Assembly (NCBI GenBank): GCA_902596775.1
Contig: CACJVE010000014.1
Coordinates: 1-47,983, forward strand
Source: an uncultured SAR92 cluster bacterium
GTDB lineage: Bacteria; Pseudomonadota; Gammaproteobacteria; Pseudomonadales; Porticoccaceae
Direction: 5' to 3'
Length of the DNA stretch: 47,983 bases
Made by a program: the position numbers and the translations under genes. Of this stretch, positions 15,801 through 24,900 are shown piece by piece. Within the stretch, counting starts at the first letter, position 1. Each line of letters begins with the position of its first letter. A model generated the notes under the pieces. That model saw only the letters and a program-made list of their open reading frames with translations. It was not told the DNA's origin and did not search any database.

Positions 15801-17536
15801 GTGAAAGCATTCTATACGGAAAAGTGTTCTCGCATCTTGAGAGAATTTACAGTGGGATGTCAAAAGATCAAATTGGATGCATTGTTAGCGAAATAATAGA
15901 AATATTAGAGCTCGAGGAAAAGTGTGAAGACTCAATAACTTCTGAAAAATGGTCCGAAAAGGATGTGGTTGCCATAACTTATGCGGATACATTAAAAAGC
16001 GAGCCAGAGAAGCCCTTAATAACGCTCAAAAAGTTCTTTGATAGTTATTTCAAAGGAACAATTAATTCTATTCACATACTACCTTTTTTCCCTTATACAT
16101 CTGACGATGGATTTTCAGTTCTTGATTATTCGTCTGTAAATGAAGCACTCGGAGAATGGAAAGATGTGAGGTCATTATCAACGGAATACAAAGTAATGGC
16201 AGATGTTGTGATAAACCACTGCTCTGCTAGAAGTCGATGGTTTCAAAATTTTCAACAACAAATTGATCCCGGTAAGGATTTTTTCGCTACCGCGCTACCC
16301 ACCGATAATCTCAGCCAAGTGGTGCGTCCCAGAGAAAGTGAGCTTCTTCGTGAAGTAGATACTCCTGATGGCAAAAAGTATGTGTGGTGCACATTCAGCC
16401 ACGATCAAGTCGACTTTGATTTTAAAAATCCAAAGGTTTTGAAAGAATTTATCAAAATCATGATGTTATATTTTAGCTATGGCATAAAAATTTTTCGGCT
16501 TGATGCGGTTGCATTCCTTTGGAAGCAACCTGGAACATCTTGCATCAATCTGCCTCAAACACATGAAATCATAAGATTACTAAGGACATTATGTGAAGCT
16601 AAATCAACAGAGATATGCTTGATAACGGAAACTAATGTACCTAACCGAGAAAATCTTTCATATTTTGGAAATGGGAATGAGGCACATTGTATTTATAACT
16701 TCTCACTCCCTCCTCTATTACTAAATACCCTAGTGACCGGAAGTTCAAAAGTTTTAAAAACTTGGATGATAAGCATGCCGCCTGCTCGATTCGGAACGGC
16801 ATATTTCAACTTTATTGCGTCGCATGATGGAATTGGACTCAGGCCTGCAGAGGGACTGTTATCTGAGCATGAAATCGATCATCTAGTTCAAACAATGACG
16901 GATTTTGGCGGTTATACCTCTTCACGCGATGATAAAAATGGAAGAAAGAAATATTATGAGATAAATATTTCATTATTTGATGCGCTAAAGGGAACAATAG
17001 AGGGTGTTGATAGCTATCAGGTAGACAGGTTTATATGCGCTCATGAGATCATGATTGGTCTTGAGGGCATTCCCGGCATATATATTCATAGTTTAATTGC
17101 GACAAAGAATAATCATAAAAAAGTAGAAAATACGGGTCAAAATCGTTCTATTAACAGACATCAATGGGACTACGAGCTCCTGAAACAGAAACTTGGCGAC
17201 AATGAAAGTTTGGAGTGTAATGTTTACGAAAAAATTAAGTCCAGAATAGAATTAAGGACAAGCCAACTTGCTTTCCATCCGAATGCAACTCAGTTCACTC
17301 TTCATCTTTCAAATACTTTTTTTGGATTCTGGAGACAAAGTATATGTAGAAGCCAAAATATATTTTGCGTGAGTAATATTTCAAAGAAGACTCAAACTTT
17401 ATATTTGGCAGATCTTAATTTAATAAATAATCAGAACTATTTTGATCTTATTTCAGGAAAAAAAATTCAAAAGGAACAACAAAATCTCCAAATAAATCCT
17501 TATCAAACAGTCTGGATATCAAATCAAAATAACTGA
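15797..17536 (+). CDS. glucosylglycerate phosphorylase-like GH13_18 enzyme
   Basis: A 579-residue sucrose-phosphorylase-type glycoside hydrolase family 13 protein. HILPFFPYTSDDGFSVLDY (about 93-111) and VMADVVINHCSARS (133-146) are conserved regions. IFRLDAVAFLW carries the nucleophile Asp236, LITETNVP the acid/base Glu278, and ASHDGIGLRP the third acidic residue Asp344. The context with gpgP and gpgS favours glucosylglycerate phosphorylase (phosphorolysis to glucose 1-phosphate and glycerate) over sucrose phosphorylase. It starts at GTG inside the gpgS stop (GTGA overlap), so the two are translationally coupled. Synthesis and breakdown enzymes are thus in one transcript, which would allow solute turnover (inference). 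Confidence 0.82.
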   Translation: MSESILYGKVFSHLERIYSGMSKDQIGCIVSEIIEILELEEKCEDSITSEKWSEKDVVAITYADTLKSEPEKPLITLKKFFDSYFKGTINSIHILPFFPYTSDDGFSVLDYSSVNEALGEWKDVRSLSTEYKVMADVVINHCSARSRWFQNFQQQIDPGKDFFATALPTDNLSQVVRPRESELLREVDTPDGKKYVWCTFSHDQVDFDFKNPKVLKEFIKIMMLYFSYGIKIFRLDAVAFLWKQPGTSCINLPQTHEIIRLLRTLCEAKSTEICLITETNVPNRENLSYFGNGNEAHCIYNFSLPPLLLNTLVTGSSKVLKTWMISMPPARFGTAYFNFIASHDGIGLRPAEGLLSEHEIDHLVQTMTDFGGYTSSRDDKNGRKKYYEINISLFDALKGTIEGVDSYQVDRFICAHEIMIGLEGIPGIYIHSLIATKNNHKKVENTGQNRSINRHQWDYELLKQKLGDNESLECNVYEKIKSRIELRTSQLAFHPNATQFTLHLSNTFFGFWRQSICRSQNIFCVSNISKKTQTLYLADLNLINNQNYFDLISGKKIQKEQQNLQINPYQTVWISNQNN

Positions 17537-17739
17537 TTTTCAGGTATCAAACATCGAGATTTAAATACTAATAAAAAATTTAAAAGGCATGTTTTAAAAG
17601 TTTATCTAACCTGCTTTATTAATAAAAAATCTTGCAATTAAATATTTTTTAACTCCAAAAGCTATCATTTTGCCGCAGAGATCATGAATAGTTATCAAAA
17701 ATGCTTTAAAATAGAAGAAAAGCAATTCTGAGGGCAGAT

Positions 17740-19008
17740 ATGAAATTTGAAACGCAACTAATCCACGCTGGTTTTAACGATGACCCAACTACTAATGCGG
17801 TTGCAGTGCCGTTATACCAAACGACATCATTCAGTTTTAGAGATACAAAGCACGGAGCAGATCTTTTTAATCTTGCCGAGCCAGGAAACATTTATAGCAG
17901 AATAATGAATCCGACATGTGACGTACTAGAACAAAGACTTGCCGCGGCTGAAAATGGTGCTGGTGCTCTGTGTGTTGCTTCAGGAATGGCTGCTATTACA
18001 GCTAGTATCCATACACTTTGCAGCTCTGGGGATAACATCGTGAGTGTGAGTCAGTTATATGGTGGAACCTATAATCTATTTGCTCATACGCTCCCACAAC
18101 AAAACATTGATGTTCGAATGGCACCAGGCGAGGATATTGAAAAGCTAGAGGAACTGATAGACGAAAAAACGAAAGCAATCTATTGCGAATCAATCGGAAA
18201 TCCATCGGGCAACATTGTAGATATTAGCGCTCTATCGAAAATGGCCCATAAATACGGGGTTCCAGTTATTGTTGATAATACGGTGGCAACTCCATATTTT
18301 TGCAAACCTATTGATCAAGGAGCAGATATAGTCATTCATTCTTTAACGAAATATATTGGTGGTCACGGAACTACTATAGGCGGAGTAATCATAGACTCAG
18401 GGAAGTTTCCATTTAAAGATAATGCCAGATTTCCGCTGTTTAACACACCAGACCCCTCTTACCATGGTGTAGTCTATGCTGATGCATTAGAGGCGCCCTT
18501 TATAGGGCGTGCGAGAGTTGTTCCTTTAAGAAATATGGGTGCAGCTTTATCGCCCTTCAATGCCTTTATGATTTTACAAGGATTAGAAACACTCGCTTTA
18601 AGAATGGATCGACATGTAGAAAATGCAATGGAAGTTGCTGAATACCTAAACAACCATGATCAGGTTTCTTGGGTTAATTATGCAGGTTTAAAAACTGATA
18701 GATATCACGAACTTTCAAAGATAGTGGTTGATGGAAAACCGTCATCGATTATCAGTTTCGGAATAAAAGGTGGTGAAATAGCAGGCGCTAAATTTATTGA
18801 TGCACTTGATATGATAAAGAGGCTAGTCAATATCGGCGACGCTAAGTCATTAGCATGTCATCCTGCAAGTACCACTCATAGACAATTAAACGAAGATGAA
18901 TTAAAAACAGCAGGTGTATCGTCTGACTTAGTCAGACTATCCATCGGTATTGAGCATATATCAGACATAATAGAGGATATAGAACAGGCATTAAAATCTG
19001 CGCTATAA
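17740..19008 (+). CDS. metY: O-acetylhomoserine sulfhydrylase (aminocarboxypropyltransferase)
   Basis: A 422-residue PLP enzyme of the Cys/Met metabolism family. YQTTSFSFRDTKHGADLF near the N terminus and YSRIMNPTCDVLEQRLAALE-like sequence are typical of MetY. The PLP lysine sits in HSLTKYIGGHGTTIGG, around residue 206. It makes homocysteine from O-acetylhomoserine and sulfide. The length equals that of usual MetY proteins. TGAGGGCAG precedes the ATG. The 203-base AT-rich gap before it shows no riboswitch fold I can recognise. It ends in a hairpin shared with the convergent small lipoprotein gene and has no operon partner. Confidence 0.92.
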   Translation: MKFETQLIHAGFNDDPTTNAVAVPLYQTTSFSFRDTKHGADLFNLAEPGNIYSRIMNPTCDVLEQRLAAAENGAGALCVASGMAAITASIHTLCSSGDNIVSVSQLYGGTYNLFAHTLPQQNIDVRMAPGEDIEKLEELIDEKTKAIYCESIGNPSGNIVDISALSKMAHKYGVPVIVDNTVATPYFCKPIDQGADIVIHSLTKYIGGHGTTIGGVIIDSGKFPFKDNARFPLFNTPDPSYHGVVYADALEAPFIGRARVVPLRNMGAALSPFNAFMILQGLETLALRMDRHVENAMEVAEYLNNHDQVSWVNYAGLKTDRYHELSKIVVDGKPSSIISFGIKGGEIAGAKFIDALDMIKRLVNIGDAKSLACHPASTTHRQLNEDELKTAGVSSDLVRLSIGIEHISDIIEDIEQALKSAL

Positions 19009-19016
19009 AACTTTTT

Positions 19017-19059
19017 ACTAGTCCACCAGGTTTTGAAATCGTGGTTTATAAAGACTAGT
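19017..19059. terminator. possible bidirectional terminator between metY and the small lipoprotein
   Basis: ACTAGTC (19017-19023) can pair with GACTAGT (19053-19059), and an inner CCAC (19023-19026) / GTGG (19041-19044) pairing is possible. Runs of T (CTTTTT before, ATTTTTC after) lie on the flanks. It overlaps the 3' end of the leftward gene. Confidence 0.4.
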
Positions 19060-19237
19060 CTCTATTTTTCTCATCTTTGTCTTCATCGCCCTTGGCGGCA
19101 TCGACAACTGCTGAACCTACTTTTATAGGAGCAGTAGCTACTGCTGCGACCACATCCGTTGCACCCTCGATGATTGCGACAGCAAGACACCCAGACTGAG
19201 ATACGCTTAATATCAAAAGAATTAATAGTTTTTTCAA
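19055..19237 (-). CDS. small predicted lipoprotein, 60 residues
   Basis: A 60-residue protein with a basic start (KK), a hydrophobic run LLILLILSVSQSGC and Cys at residue 17. The body is Ala/Val-rich (AVAIIEGATDVVAAVATAP) and the tail is charged (GDEDKDEKNRD). The QSGC sequence is an imperfect lipobox, so lipidation is likely but not certain. The start is TTG with AAAGG about 8 bases upstream. It is convergent with metY and divergent from dnaE2. Similar tiny proteins are common in Gammaproteobacteria, but I know no function for them. Confidence 0.65.
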   Translation of the reverse strand: MKKLLILLILSVSQSGCLAVAIIEGATDVVAAVATAPIKVGSAVVDAAKGDEDKDEKNRD

Positions 19238-19284
19238 AATTTAAACCTTTTGTTTAAAAATTATCACTAAAGTTTAGATTATAG

Positions 19285-19314
19285 TTGACTATCAAACCAT
19301 CAATAAAGTACTGT
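19285..19314 (+). promoter_or_regulatory. candidate promoter of dnaE2
   Basis: TTGACT (19285-19290), an 18-base spacer and TACTGT (19309-19314) as a weak -10 that overlaps the left half of the LexA box. The -35 contains the TTG from which a longer but unlikely dnaE2 frame opens. Confidence 0.5.
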
Positions 19315-19326
19315 TTATATATACAG
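19311..19326 (+). promoter_or_regulatory. LexA (SOS) box of dnaE2
   Basis: CTGT-TTATATAT-ACAG is a perfect CTGT-N8-ACAG operator, with TA flanks (TACTGT to ACAGTA). It lies 15 bases before the dnaE2 ATG at 19342 and matches the box before imuA in type and placement. Confidence 0.88.
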
Positions 19327-19341
19327 TATATTATTGAGCTT

Positions 19342-22300
19342 ATGCAATACTCAGAACTTCACTGCATTACTAATTTTACGTTTCTTCGTGGGGCCTCTCA
19401 TCCTTATGAACTAGTTAATACTGCATCCAAACTTGGTTATAAAGCACTTGCTATTACTGATGAATGCTCATTATCTGGTATCGTAAAAGCTCATGTAGCG
19501 GCATCAAAAAAGAACTTACAATTAATTATTGGAAGTGAGTTCAAGATTGAATCACATAAAATAATAATTTTAGTTACCAATCGGGACTCTTATAGCAAAT
19601 TATCGTCATTGATTACCCTTGCTAGAAGGAGAAGTAAAAAAGGAAAATACCAAATAAGATGGTCAGATCTAAGATTTAATAATGATGGTTTACTAATTCT
19701 TTGGATACCATGCGGCAACTTAACAAAAGATACATTAATTGCATCTCATCTTCACGAGTGGTTTGATCAACGATTATGGATTGCCTTCCATAATATACTA
19801 AGCGGCAGTGAAACCTGTCGTCTATCTTATCTTCAAAATTTATCAATTCCTTGGAAAATTCAAATAGTTGCATGTGGAGATATCCATATGCATAGAAAAA
19901 ATCGTCAACTCCTCCAGGATACATTAACGGCTATACGTGAAGGATGCTCTTTGATGGAATTAGGTAAATTTCGTTATCCTAACTGTGAAAGATACTTAAG
20001 AAAAATTAACTACTTAAAAGAAATATATCCTCCAGAATTAATAAATGAAACAACAAAAATATCTCGTTTATGTAGATTTTCATTAAATGAACTACATTAT
20101 GAGTATCCATTAGAGGTTATACCTAAAAATTTAACATCCACAGAATATTTACACTTTTTAGTCAATAATGGGGCAAGAAAACGATGGCCCTCAGGAGTCT
20201 CAAAAAAAATTATTAATCAAATAAACTATGAGCTAAATGTTATTAATGAACTCAATTATGAAAGCTATTTTTTAACTGTTTATGACATAGTATCTTTTGC
20301 GCATCAAAATAATATTTTTTGTCAAGGCCGCGGTTCTGCAGCTAACTCTGTAGTTTGTTATTGTCTCTTCATCACAGAAGTATCTCCTGAGCATATTTCC
20401 CTTTTATTTGAAAGATTTATATCAAAAGAACGTAATGAGCCTCCTGATATAGATATAGACTTCGAACACGAAAGACGAGAAGAAGTCATACAATATATTT
20501 ATAAACGTTATACTCGAGAAAGAGCTGCTATAGCCGCGACAGTAATCACTTATAAACCAAGAAGCGCTATAAAAGACGTTGGAAAAGCATTTGGTTTTAA
20601 TTTAAATTTTATAGAAAGTATAAGTAAATCATTAGCCTGGTGGGACAGGAAAAGTGATTTAGAAAAAAAGTTTGTTGAATACAATCAATACGACAATTTA
20701 TCTATAAAAAACTCAAAAAATATTGAATATTTTTATGATTTAATAAAACAAATCCTAGGTTTTCCAAGACATCTCTCACAGCATGTTGGTGGTTTTATAA
20801 TAACGCGTGGCCCAACGAGTGAACTGGTGCCTGTTGAAAACGCAAGTATGCCAGATCGAACAGTCATCCAATGGGACAAAGAAGACATTGAATCTCTAGG
20901 ATTGCTAAAAATAGATATCCTTGCTCTTGGGATGCTTACAGCAATTCATCGTTGTCTTGATTTAATAAATAATAATTATTCTAAAAATTTATCTATACAA
21001 AAAATCCCTAAAAATGATAAGTCTACATATGACATGCTTTGTTCAGCAGACAGCGTAGGGGTTTTTCAAGTTGAATCAAGAGCTCAGATGACAATGTTAC
21101 CAAGATTAAAACCTCGTTCATTTTATGATCTTGTCATTGAAATTGCTATTGTCCGACCAGGCCCGATACAAGGCGGCATGGTCCACCCCTACTTAAAAAG
21201 ACGGCAAGGACTTGAATCTGTTTCATATCCAAGCAATGAAATAAAAGATGTATTGGAATGCACATTAGGTATACCCGTTTTCCAGGAACAGGTTATTCGA
21301 TTGGCAATGGTAGCAGCTGGATTTTCTGGTGGAGAAGCAGATCAATTAAGAAGAGCGATGGCAAGTTGGAGCAATAAATATAATAGTAAAAATCAATTAG
21401 CGATGTTCGAAGAAAAATTAACTCGAGGTATGCTGAAAAATGGATATGATCTAGAATTTGCAAGGAATCTATTTAAACAAATACAAGGTTTTGGAGTGTA
21501 CGGATTTCCTGAATCACACTCCGCAAGTTTTGCGTTATTAGCATATGCATCGGCATGGTTGAAATGCCATTATCCAGCTGCCTTTTACTGCTCTATTATG
21601 AATAGTCAACCAATGGGATTTTATTCAGTATCCCAACTCATCCAAGATGCAAAAAGACATGATATCAAAATTAAATCTATTGATATCAATCACAGCTCAT
21701 GGGAGCATTCATTAGAAAATTCAATAAGTCATAATTCAAAAAAAAAACATGATATCTCAATAAGACTAGGATTTTGCATCATAAAAGGTTTCTCAAATAA
21801 AGACTCATCTAAAATAACAACTTCTAGTAGACCTTTTAAAGATATCGATGATTTTTATAAAAAAACTGACTTATCAAAAACTAATTTGAGTTTATTAAGT
21901 TCAGCTGGAGCATTTAATTCAATAAGCAAAAATCGTCGCGATGCCCAATGGTATTCACTTGGTTTACAAAAAAATCAATTACTATTGAGAAACAATAATA
22001 ATGTGAATTTCCCATATCAAAGTGAATTTCATAAAATGTGGGAAGATTATAATATTACTGGTCTGACTTTAGGGGAACATCCCATGAGTTTAATCCGCAA
22101 AGAATCTAACGCATTTAAAATGTGTAAAAGAAACAGTGATCTTGAATATTTAAATCAGAAACAAGAGATATTGATTGCAGGAATTGTAACTGGCAGGCAG
22201 AGACCAGGGACCGCCTCTGGAGTTATATTTCTAACATTAGAAGATGAGACCGGCAATAGCAACATCGTAATTTGGAAAAATATCCAAGAAAAATTTCGAG

Positions 22301-22443
22301 AGGCTCTTTTAAGATCTCAATTTTTGATGGTAAAGGGATTTATTGAGAAAGAAGGAATTGTTATCCATATAGTTGCAACTGAACTTATAAATCTTAATGA
22401 CAGAATACAAGAACTAAATATCAAAGCTCGCAACTTCAAATAA
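19342..22443 (+). CDS. dnaE2: DnaE2 (ImuC) error-prone DNA polymerase III alpha subunit
   Basis: A 1033-residue C-family polymerase. The N-terminal PHP domain starts at MQYSELHCITNFTFLRGASH, the usual DnaE2 opening. The catalytic Asp residues are in PPDIDIDFEHERREE, and the finger/clamp-proximal region includes YGFPESHSASFALLAYASAW, diagnostic for DnaE2. A C-terminal OB-fold segment (ILIAGIVTGRQRPGTASG) is present. It performs damage-induced translesion synthesis with ImuA and ImuB. The ATG at 19342 is preferred to the upstream TTG at 19285, because the extra 19 codons would encode the -35 and the LexA box. It has its own LexA box and lies about 8 kb from imuAB. Composition is very AT-rich, like imuB. 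Confidence 0.95.
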   Translation: MQYSELHCITNFTFLRGASHPYELVNTASKLGYKALAITDECSLSGIVKAHVAASKKNLQLIIGSEFKIESHKIIILVTNRDSYSKLSSLITLARRRSKKGKYQIRWSDLRFNNDGLLILWIPCGNLTKDTLIASHLHEWFDQRLWIAFHNILSGSETCRLSYLQNLSIPWKIQIVACGDIHMHRKNRQLLQDTLTAIREGCSLMELGKFRYPNCERYLRKINYLKEIYPPELINETTKISRLCRFSLNELHYEYPLEVIPKNLTSTEYLHFLVNNGARKRWPSGVSKKIINQINYELNVINELNYESYFLTVYDIVSFAHQNNIFCQGRGSAANSVVCYCLFITEVSPEHISLLFERFISKERNEPPDIDIDFEHERREEVIQYIYKRYTRERAAIAATVITYKPRSAIKDVGKAFGFNLNFIESISKSLAWWDRKSDLEKKFVEYNQYDNLSIKNSKNIEYFYDLIKQILGFPRHLSQHVGGFIITRGPTSELVPVENASMPDRTVIQWDKEDIESLGLLKIDILALGMLTAIHRCLDLINNNYSKNLSIQKIPKNDKSTYDMLCSADSVGVFQVESRAQMTMLPRLKPRSFYDLVIEIAIVRPGPIQGGMVHPYLKRRQGLESVSYPSNEIKDVLECTLGIPVFQEQVIRLAMVAAGFSGGEADQLRRAMASWSNKYNSKNQLAMFEEKLTRGMLKNGYDLEFARNLFKQIQGFGVYGFPESHSASFALLAYASAWLKCHYPAAFYCSIMNSQPMGFYSVSQLIQDAKRHDIKIKSIDINHSSWEHSLENSISHNSKKKHDISIRLGFCIIKGFSNKDSSKITTSSRPFKDIDDFYKKTDLSKTNLSLLSSAGAFNSISKNRRDAQWYSLGLQKNQLLLRNNNNVNFPYQSEFHKMWEDYNITGLTLGEHPMSLIRKESNAFKMCKRNSDLEYLNQKQEILIAGIVTGRQRPGTASGVIFLTLEDETGNSNIVIWKNIQEKFREALLRSQFLMVKGFIEKEGIVIHIVATELINLNDRIQELNIKARNFK

Positions 22444-22516
22444 TAGCCCTATCTCTACTATTTAACTCGGCATAAATCACTTATCATTATCATTAAATTG
22501 GGTTTGAAAATATTAA

Positions 22517-23404
22517 ATGAAAAGTTTTAAAGATAAAGTTGCGGTCATTACAGGCGCTGGTTCAGGAATTGGGAGACATCTTGCCATTCTTTTGAAAGAG
22601 GCCGGAGCCTCCGTTGCCATTTGCGATATTAACGAACAAACTTTAGTTGAAACAAAAAATATTTTACAGAAATATAAAACCAAAACATCAATGCACATAA
22701 TCGATGTCTCGTGTAAAAGATCTACAAACCTTCTTCCTCAAGATGTTCTAAGAGAGCATGGTGAAGTAGATATATTATTTAATAATGCCGGCGTCACAGT
22801 TAATGACAGTTTTGAAGATACGTCAGAAACAGATTGGGATTGGGTCATAAATACGAATTTACATGGAATCATAAATTTAACTCGAGCCTTTTTACCCGTG
22901 TTAAAAGGGAAGAATCAAGCAAAGATAATTAATTTATCATCTATTTTTGGCATGATTGCTATACCCAATCAATCTGCATATCATGTTACGAAATTTGGCG
23001 TAAGAGGTTTCAGTGAGTCACTGTCTAAAGAGCTAGCAAATACAAATATCTCTGTTCATTGCGTACACCCCGGCCATATCGGAACAAACATTGCTGCGAA
23101 TGCAAGGATGAGTGCGAAACCAAAAAGTATAGATCCACTACAAAAAATAATGGGAAAGTTTTTATCAATCGGAACCACTCAAAATGAAATGTCCGATTAT
23201 TTTAAAAAGTTTGGTATGCATCCGAGTCGTGCTGCTCAAATTATTTTAGCTGGTGTCCTAAAAAACAAAAAACGTATTTTTGTTGGATTAGATGCTAAAT
23301 TAATGGACCTCTCTCAAAGGTTACTGCCGATGCATTATGAGAAACTATTTCCGTTCTTTTTACTCCCAATTACTATCCTTCGAAACAAAAAACCCGTGAA
23401 GTAA
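22517..23404 (+). CDS. SDR family oxidoreductase
   Basis: A 295-residue classical short-chain dehydrogenase. The cofactor loop TGAGSGIG is at 12-19, DILFNNAGV (85-93) is the NAG motif, SS at 141-142 supplies the catalytic Ser, and YHVTK (155-159) supplies Tyr and Lys. ICDINE at the end of beta-2, with Asp37, hints at NAD(H) preference (inference). The extended C terminus is hydrophobic and ends in ILRNKKPVK. It is followed after 3 bases by a Baeyer-Villiger-type monooxygenase, so a joint route is likely, with the SDR making a ketone that the monooxygenase converts to an ester. The substrate is unknown; lipid or isoprenoid alcohols would fit the neighbourhood. Confidence 0.9.
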   Translation: MKSFKDKVAVITGAGSGIGRHLAILLKEAGASVAICDINEQTLVETKNILQKYKTKTSMHIIDVSCKRSTNLLPQDVLREHGEVDILFNNAGVTVNDSFEDTSETDWDWVINTNLHGIINLTRAFLPVLKGKNQAKIINLSSIFGMIAIPNQSAYHVTKFGVRGFSESLSKELANTNISVHCVHPGHIGTNIAANARMSAKPKSIDPLQKIMGKFLSIGTTQNEMSDYFKKFGMHPSRAAQIILAGVLKNKKRIFVGLDAKLMDLSQRLLPMHYEKLFPFFLLPITILRNKKPVK

Positions 23405-23407
23405 TCA

Positions 23408-24883
23408 ATGTCAGATGATACAGAATACAAAGATGTTGTGATAATCGGTGCTGGCCTTTCTGGGATTGGCGCTGCTTGCTACCTTAAAAGAAATTGTCCA
23501 TCAAAGACCTTTTCAATAATTGAAGCAAGATCTAGCATTGGAGGGACTTGGGACTTATTTAAATATCCTGGAGTGAGATCTGATAGCGATATGTATACGC
23601 TCGGTTATAAGTTCAAACCATGGGAGGGTGCAAAGGCGATTGCTGATGGTCCGTCAATACTTAATTATATCGTTGAAACTGCGAATGAAAATAATATCTT
23701 AGATAAAATTAATTTCAACAAAACACTTGTTGAAGCAACTTGGAATTCAAACAATCAGAATTGGCAACTTATAATTCAAGACTCGATAACTGAGAAACAA
23801 AAGCGTATCGATTGTAATTTCTTGTATATGTGCGCTGGTTATTATAGCTATAGCAATCCTCACTCTCCTGAATTTCCTGATATTGATAAATTTGAAGGAG
23901 AAGTAATACATCCCCAATTATGGCCAAAAGATGTAATTTATGAGAACAAAAACATAATCGTTATTGGCTCAGGTGCAACTGCTGTTACTCTCGTTCCAGA
24001 GCTGGCAACGAAAGCTAAGAAAGTAACTATGCTGCAACGATCACCTACATACATGATTTCAAGGCCATCTGAGGATTGGTTTGCTAATTTGATGAAATCA
24101 CTATTCCCCAAAAAACTTGCATACTCAATCACGCGTACTAGAAATATACTCTTTCAAGAATATATCTATAAAAAATCAAGAAGGCATCCCAATAAAGTAA
24201 AAAAGAAACTATTAGATGGCGTGATAAAAGAATTGGGGAATGAAGTTGATATCGAGAAGCATTTTACACCATCATATGCGCCTTGGGATCAGAGACTATG
24301 CCTAATTCCAGATAGCAACTTTTTCAATGTTGTAAAAAATAAAACTGCTAATGTAGTTACCGACAAAATAAAAAGTTTTGATGCAAAAGGAATTCAACTA
24401 GAATCAAAAAATCGTCTTGATGCTGATATCATCATCACTGCAACAGGACTAAATTTACAGCTCATGGGTGGCGCGAGAGTAAAAGTAGACAATGAAGATG
24501 TCGATTTTAGTAAATTGTGGACTTACAAAGGTGTTATGTTGTCAAGCGTACCAAATTTTGTGTCTATATTCGGATATATTAATGCATCATGGACACTGCG
24601 AGCTGATCTAATATCTCAGTGGGTATGTAATCTTCTCAATCATATGGACGATACAGAAAGCACCTCAGTCGTGCCCAAAACAACAGACGATCACTTAATG
24701 AGTGCACGTAGCTGGATAGGTGACTTTTCATCTGGATATATGGAAAGAGCCATGAAAGACTTTCCAAAACAATCTGATACCCAACCATGGATAAATTCAC
24801 AAGATTACCGAAGGGAAAAAAAGCTATTCAACCAACCCTTCCACAATGATCAAGAGTTAGTCTTCTCAAAAGGAATAACATAG
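23408..24883 (+). CDS. flavin-containing Baeyer-Villiger-type monooxygenase
   Basis: A 491-residue class B flavoprotein monooxygenase. The FAD Rossmann loop GAGLSGIG is at 14-21, GTWDLFKYPGVRSDSDMYTL follows at about 46-65, and the BVMO fingerprint FxGxxxHxxxWP is present as FEGEVIHPQLWP (162-173). The second Rossmann loop for NADPH is GSGATA (187-192). It inserts oxygen into a ketone, or oxidises heteroatoms, with NADPH and O2. It is coupled to the SDR gene upstream (3-base gap) and converges with sucD, its stop lying against the sucD stop. Related enzymes include AlmA-like alkane-associated monooxygenases, but the substrate cannot be assigned. Confidence 0.9.
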   Translation: MSDDTEYKDVVIIGAGLSGIGAACYLKRNCPSKTFSIIEARSSIGGTWDLFKYPGVRSDSDMYTLGYKFKPWEGAKAIADGPSILNYIVETANENNILDKINFNKTLVEATWNSNNQNWQLIIQDSITEKQKRIDCNFLYMCAGYYSYSNPHSPEFPDIDKFEGEVIHPQLWPKDVIYENKNIIVIGSGATAVTLVPELATKAKKVTMLQRSPTYMISRPSEDWFANLMKSLFPKKLAYSITRTRNILFQEYIYKKSRRHPNKVKKKLLDGVIKELGNEVDIEKHFTPSYAPWDQRLCLIPDSNFFNVVKNKTANVVTDKIKSFDAKGIQLESKNRLDADIIITATGLNLQLMGGARVKVDNEDVDFSKLWTYKGVMLSSVPNFVSIFGYINASWTLRADLISQWVCNLLNHMDDTESTSVVPKTTDDHLMSARSWIGDFSSGYMERAMKDFPKQSDTQPWINSQDYRREKKLFNQPFHNDQELVFSKGIT

Positions 24884-24900
24884 ATCACCAGTCAGTGATC
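24883..24900. terminator. small hairpin at the convergent BVMO/sucD ends
   Basis: GATCAC (24883-24888) and GTGATC (24895-24900) form a 6-base stem with a 6-base loop exactly at the meeting point of the two genes. There is no clear T run, so a terminator role is only possible. Confidence 0.3.

Noticed and set aside
17537-17739. A SAM-type riboswitch before metY
   Set aside because: No paired helices or conserved riboswitch core could be traced in the AT-rich gap. A covariance-model search would settle it.
19285-19341. A TTG-initiated N-terminal extension of 19 codons for dnaE2
   Set aside because: It would encode the -35 element and the LexA box as protein, and DnaE2 proteins begin at the MQYSELHCITNF-type sequence found at 19342.
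9035-19341. An insertion sequence responsible for splitting imuAB from dnaE2
   Set aside because: No transposase, terminal inverted repeats or target duplications were seen; the intervening genes are ordinary metabolic genes.
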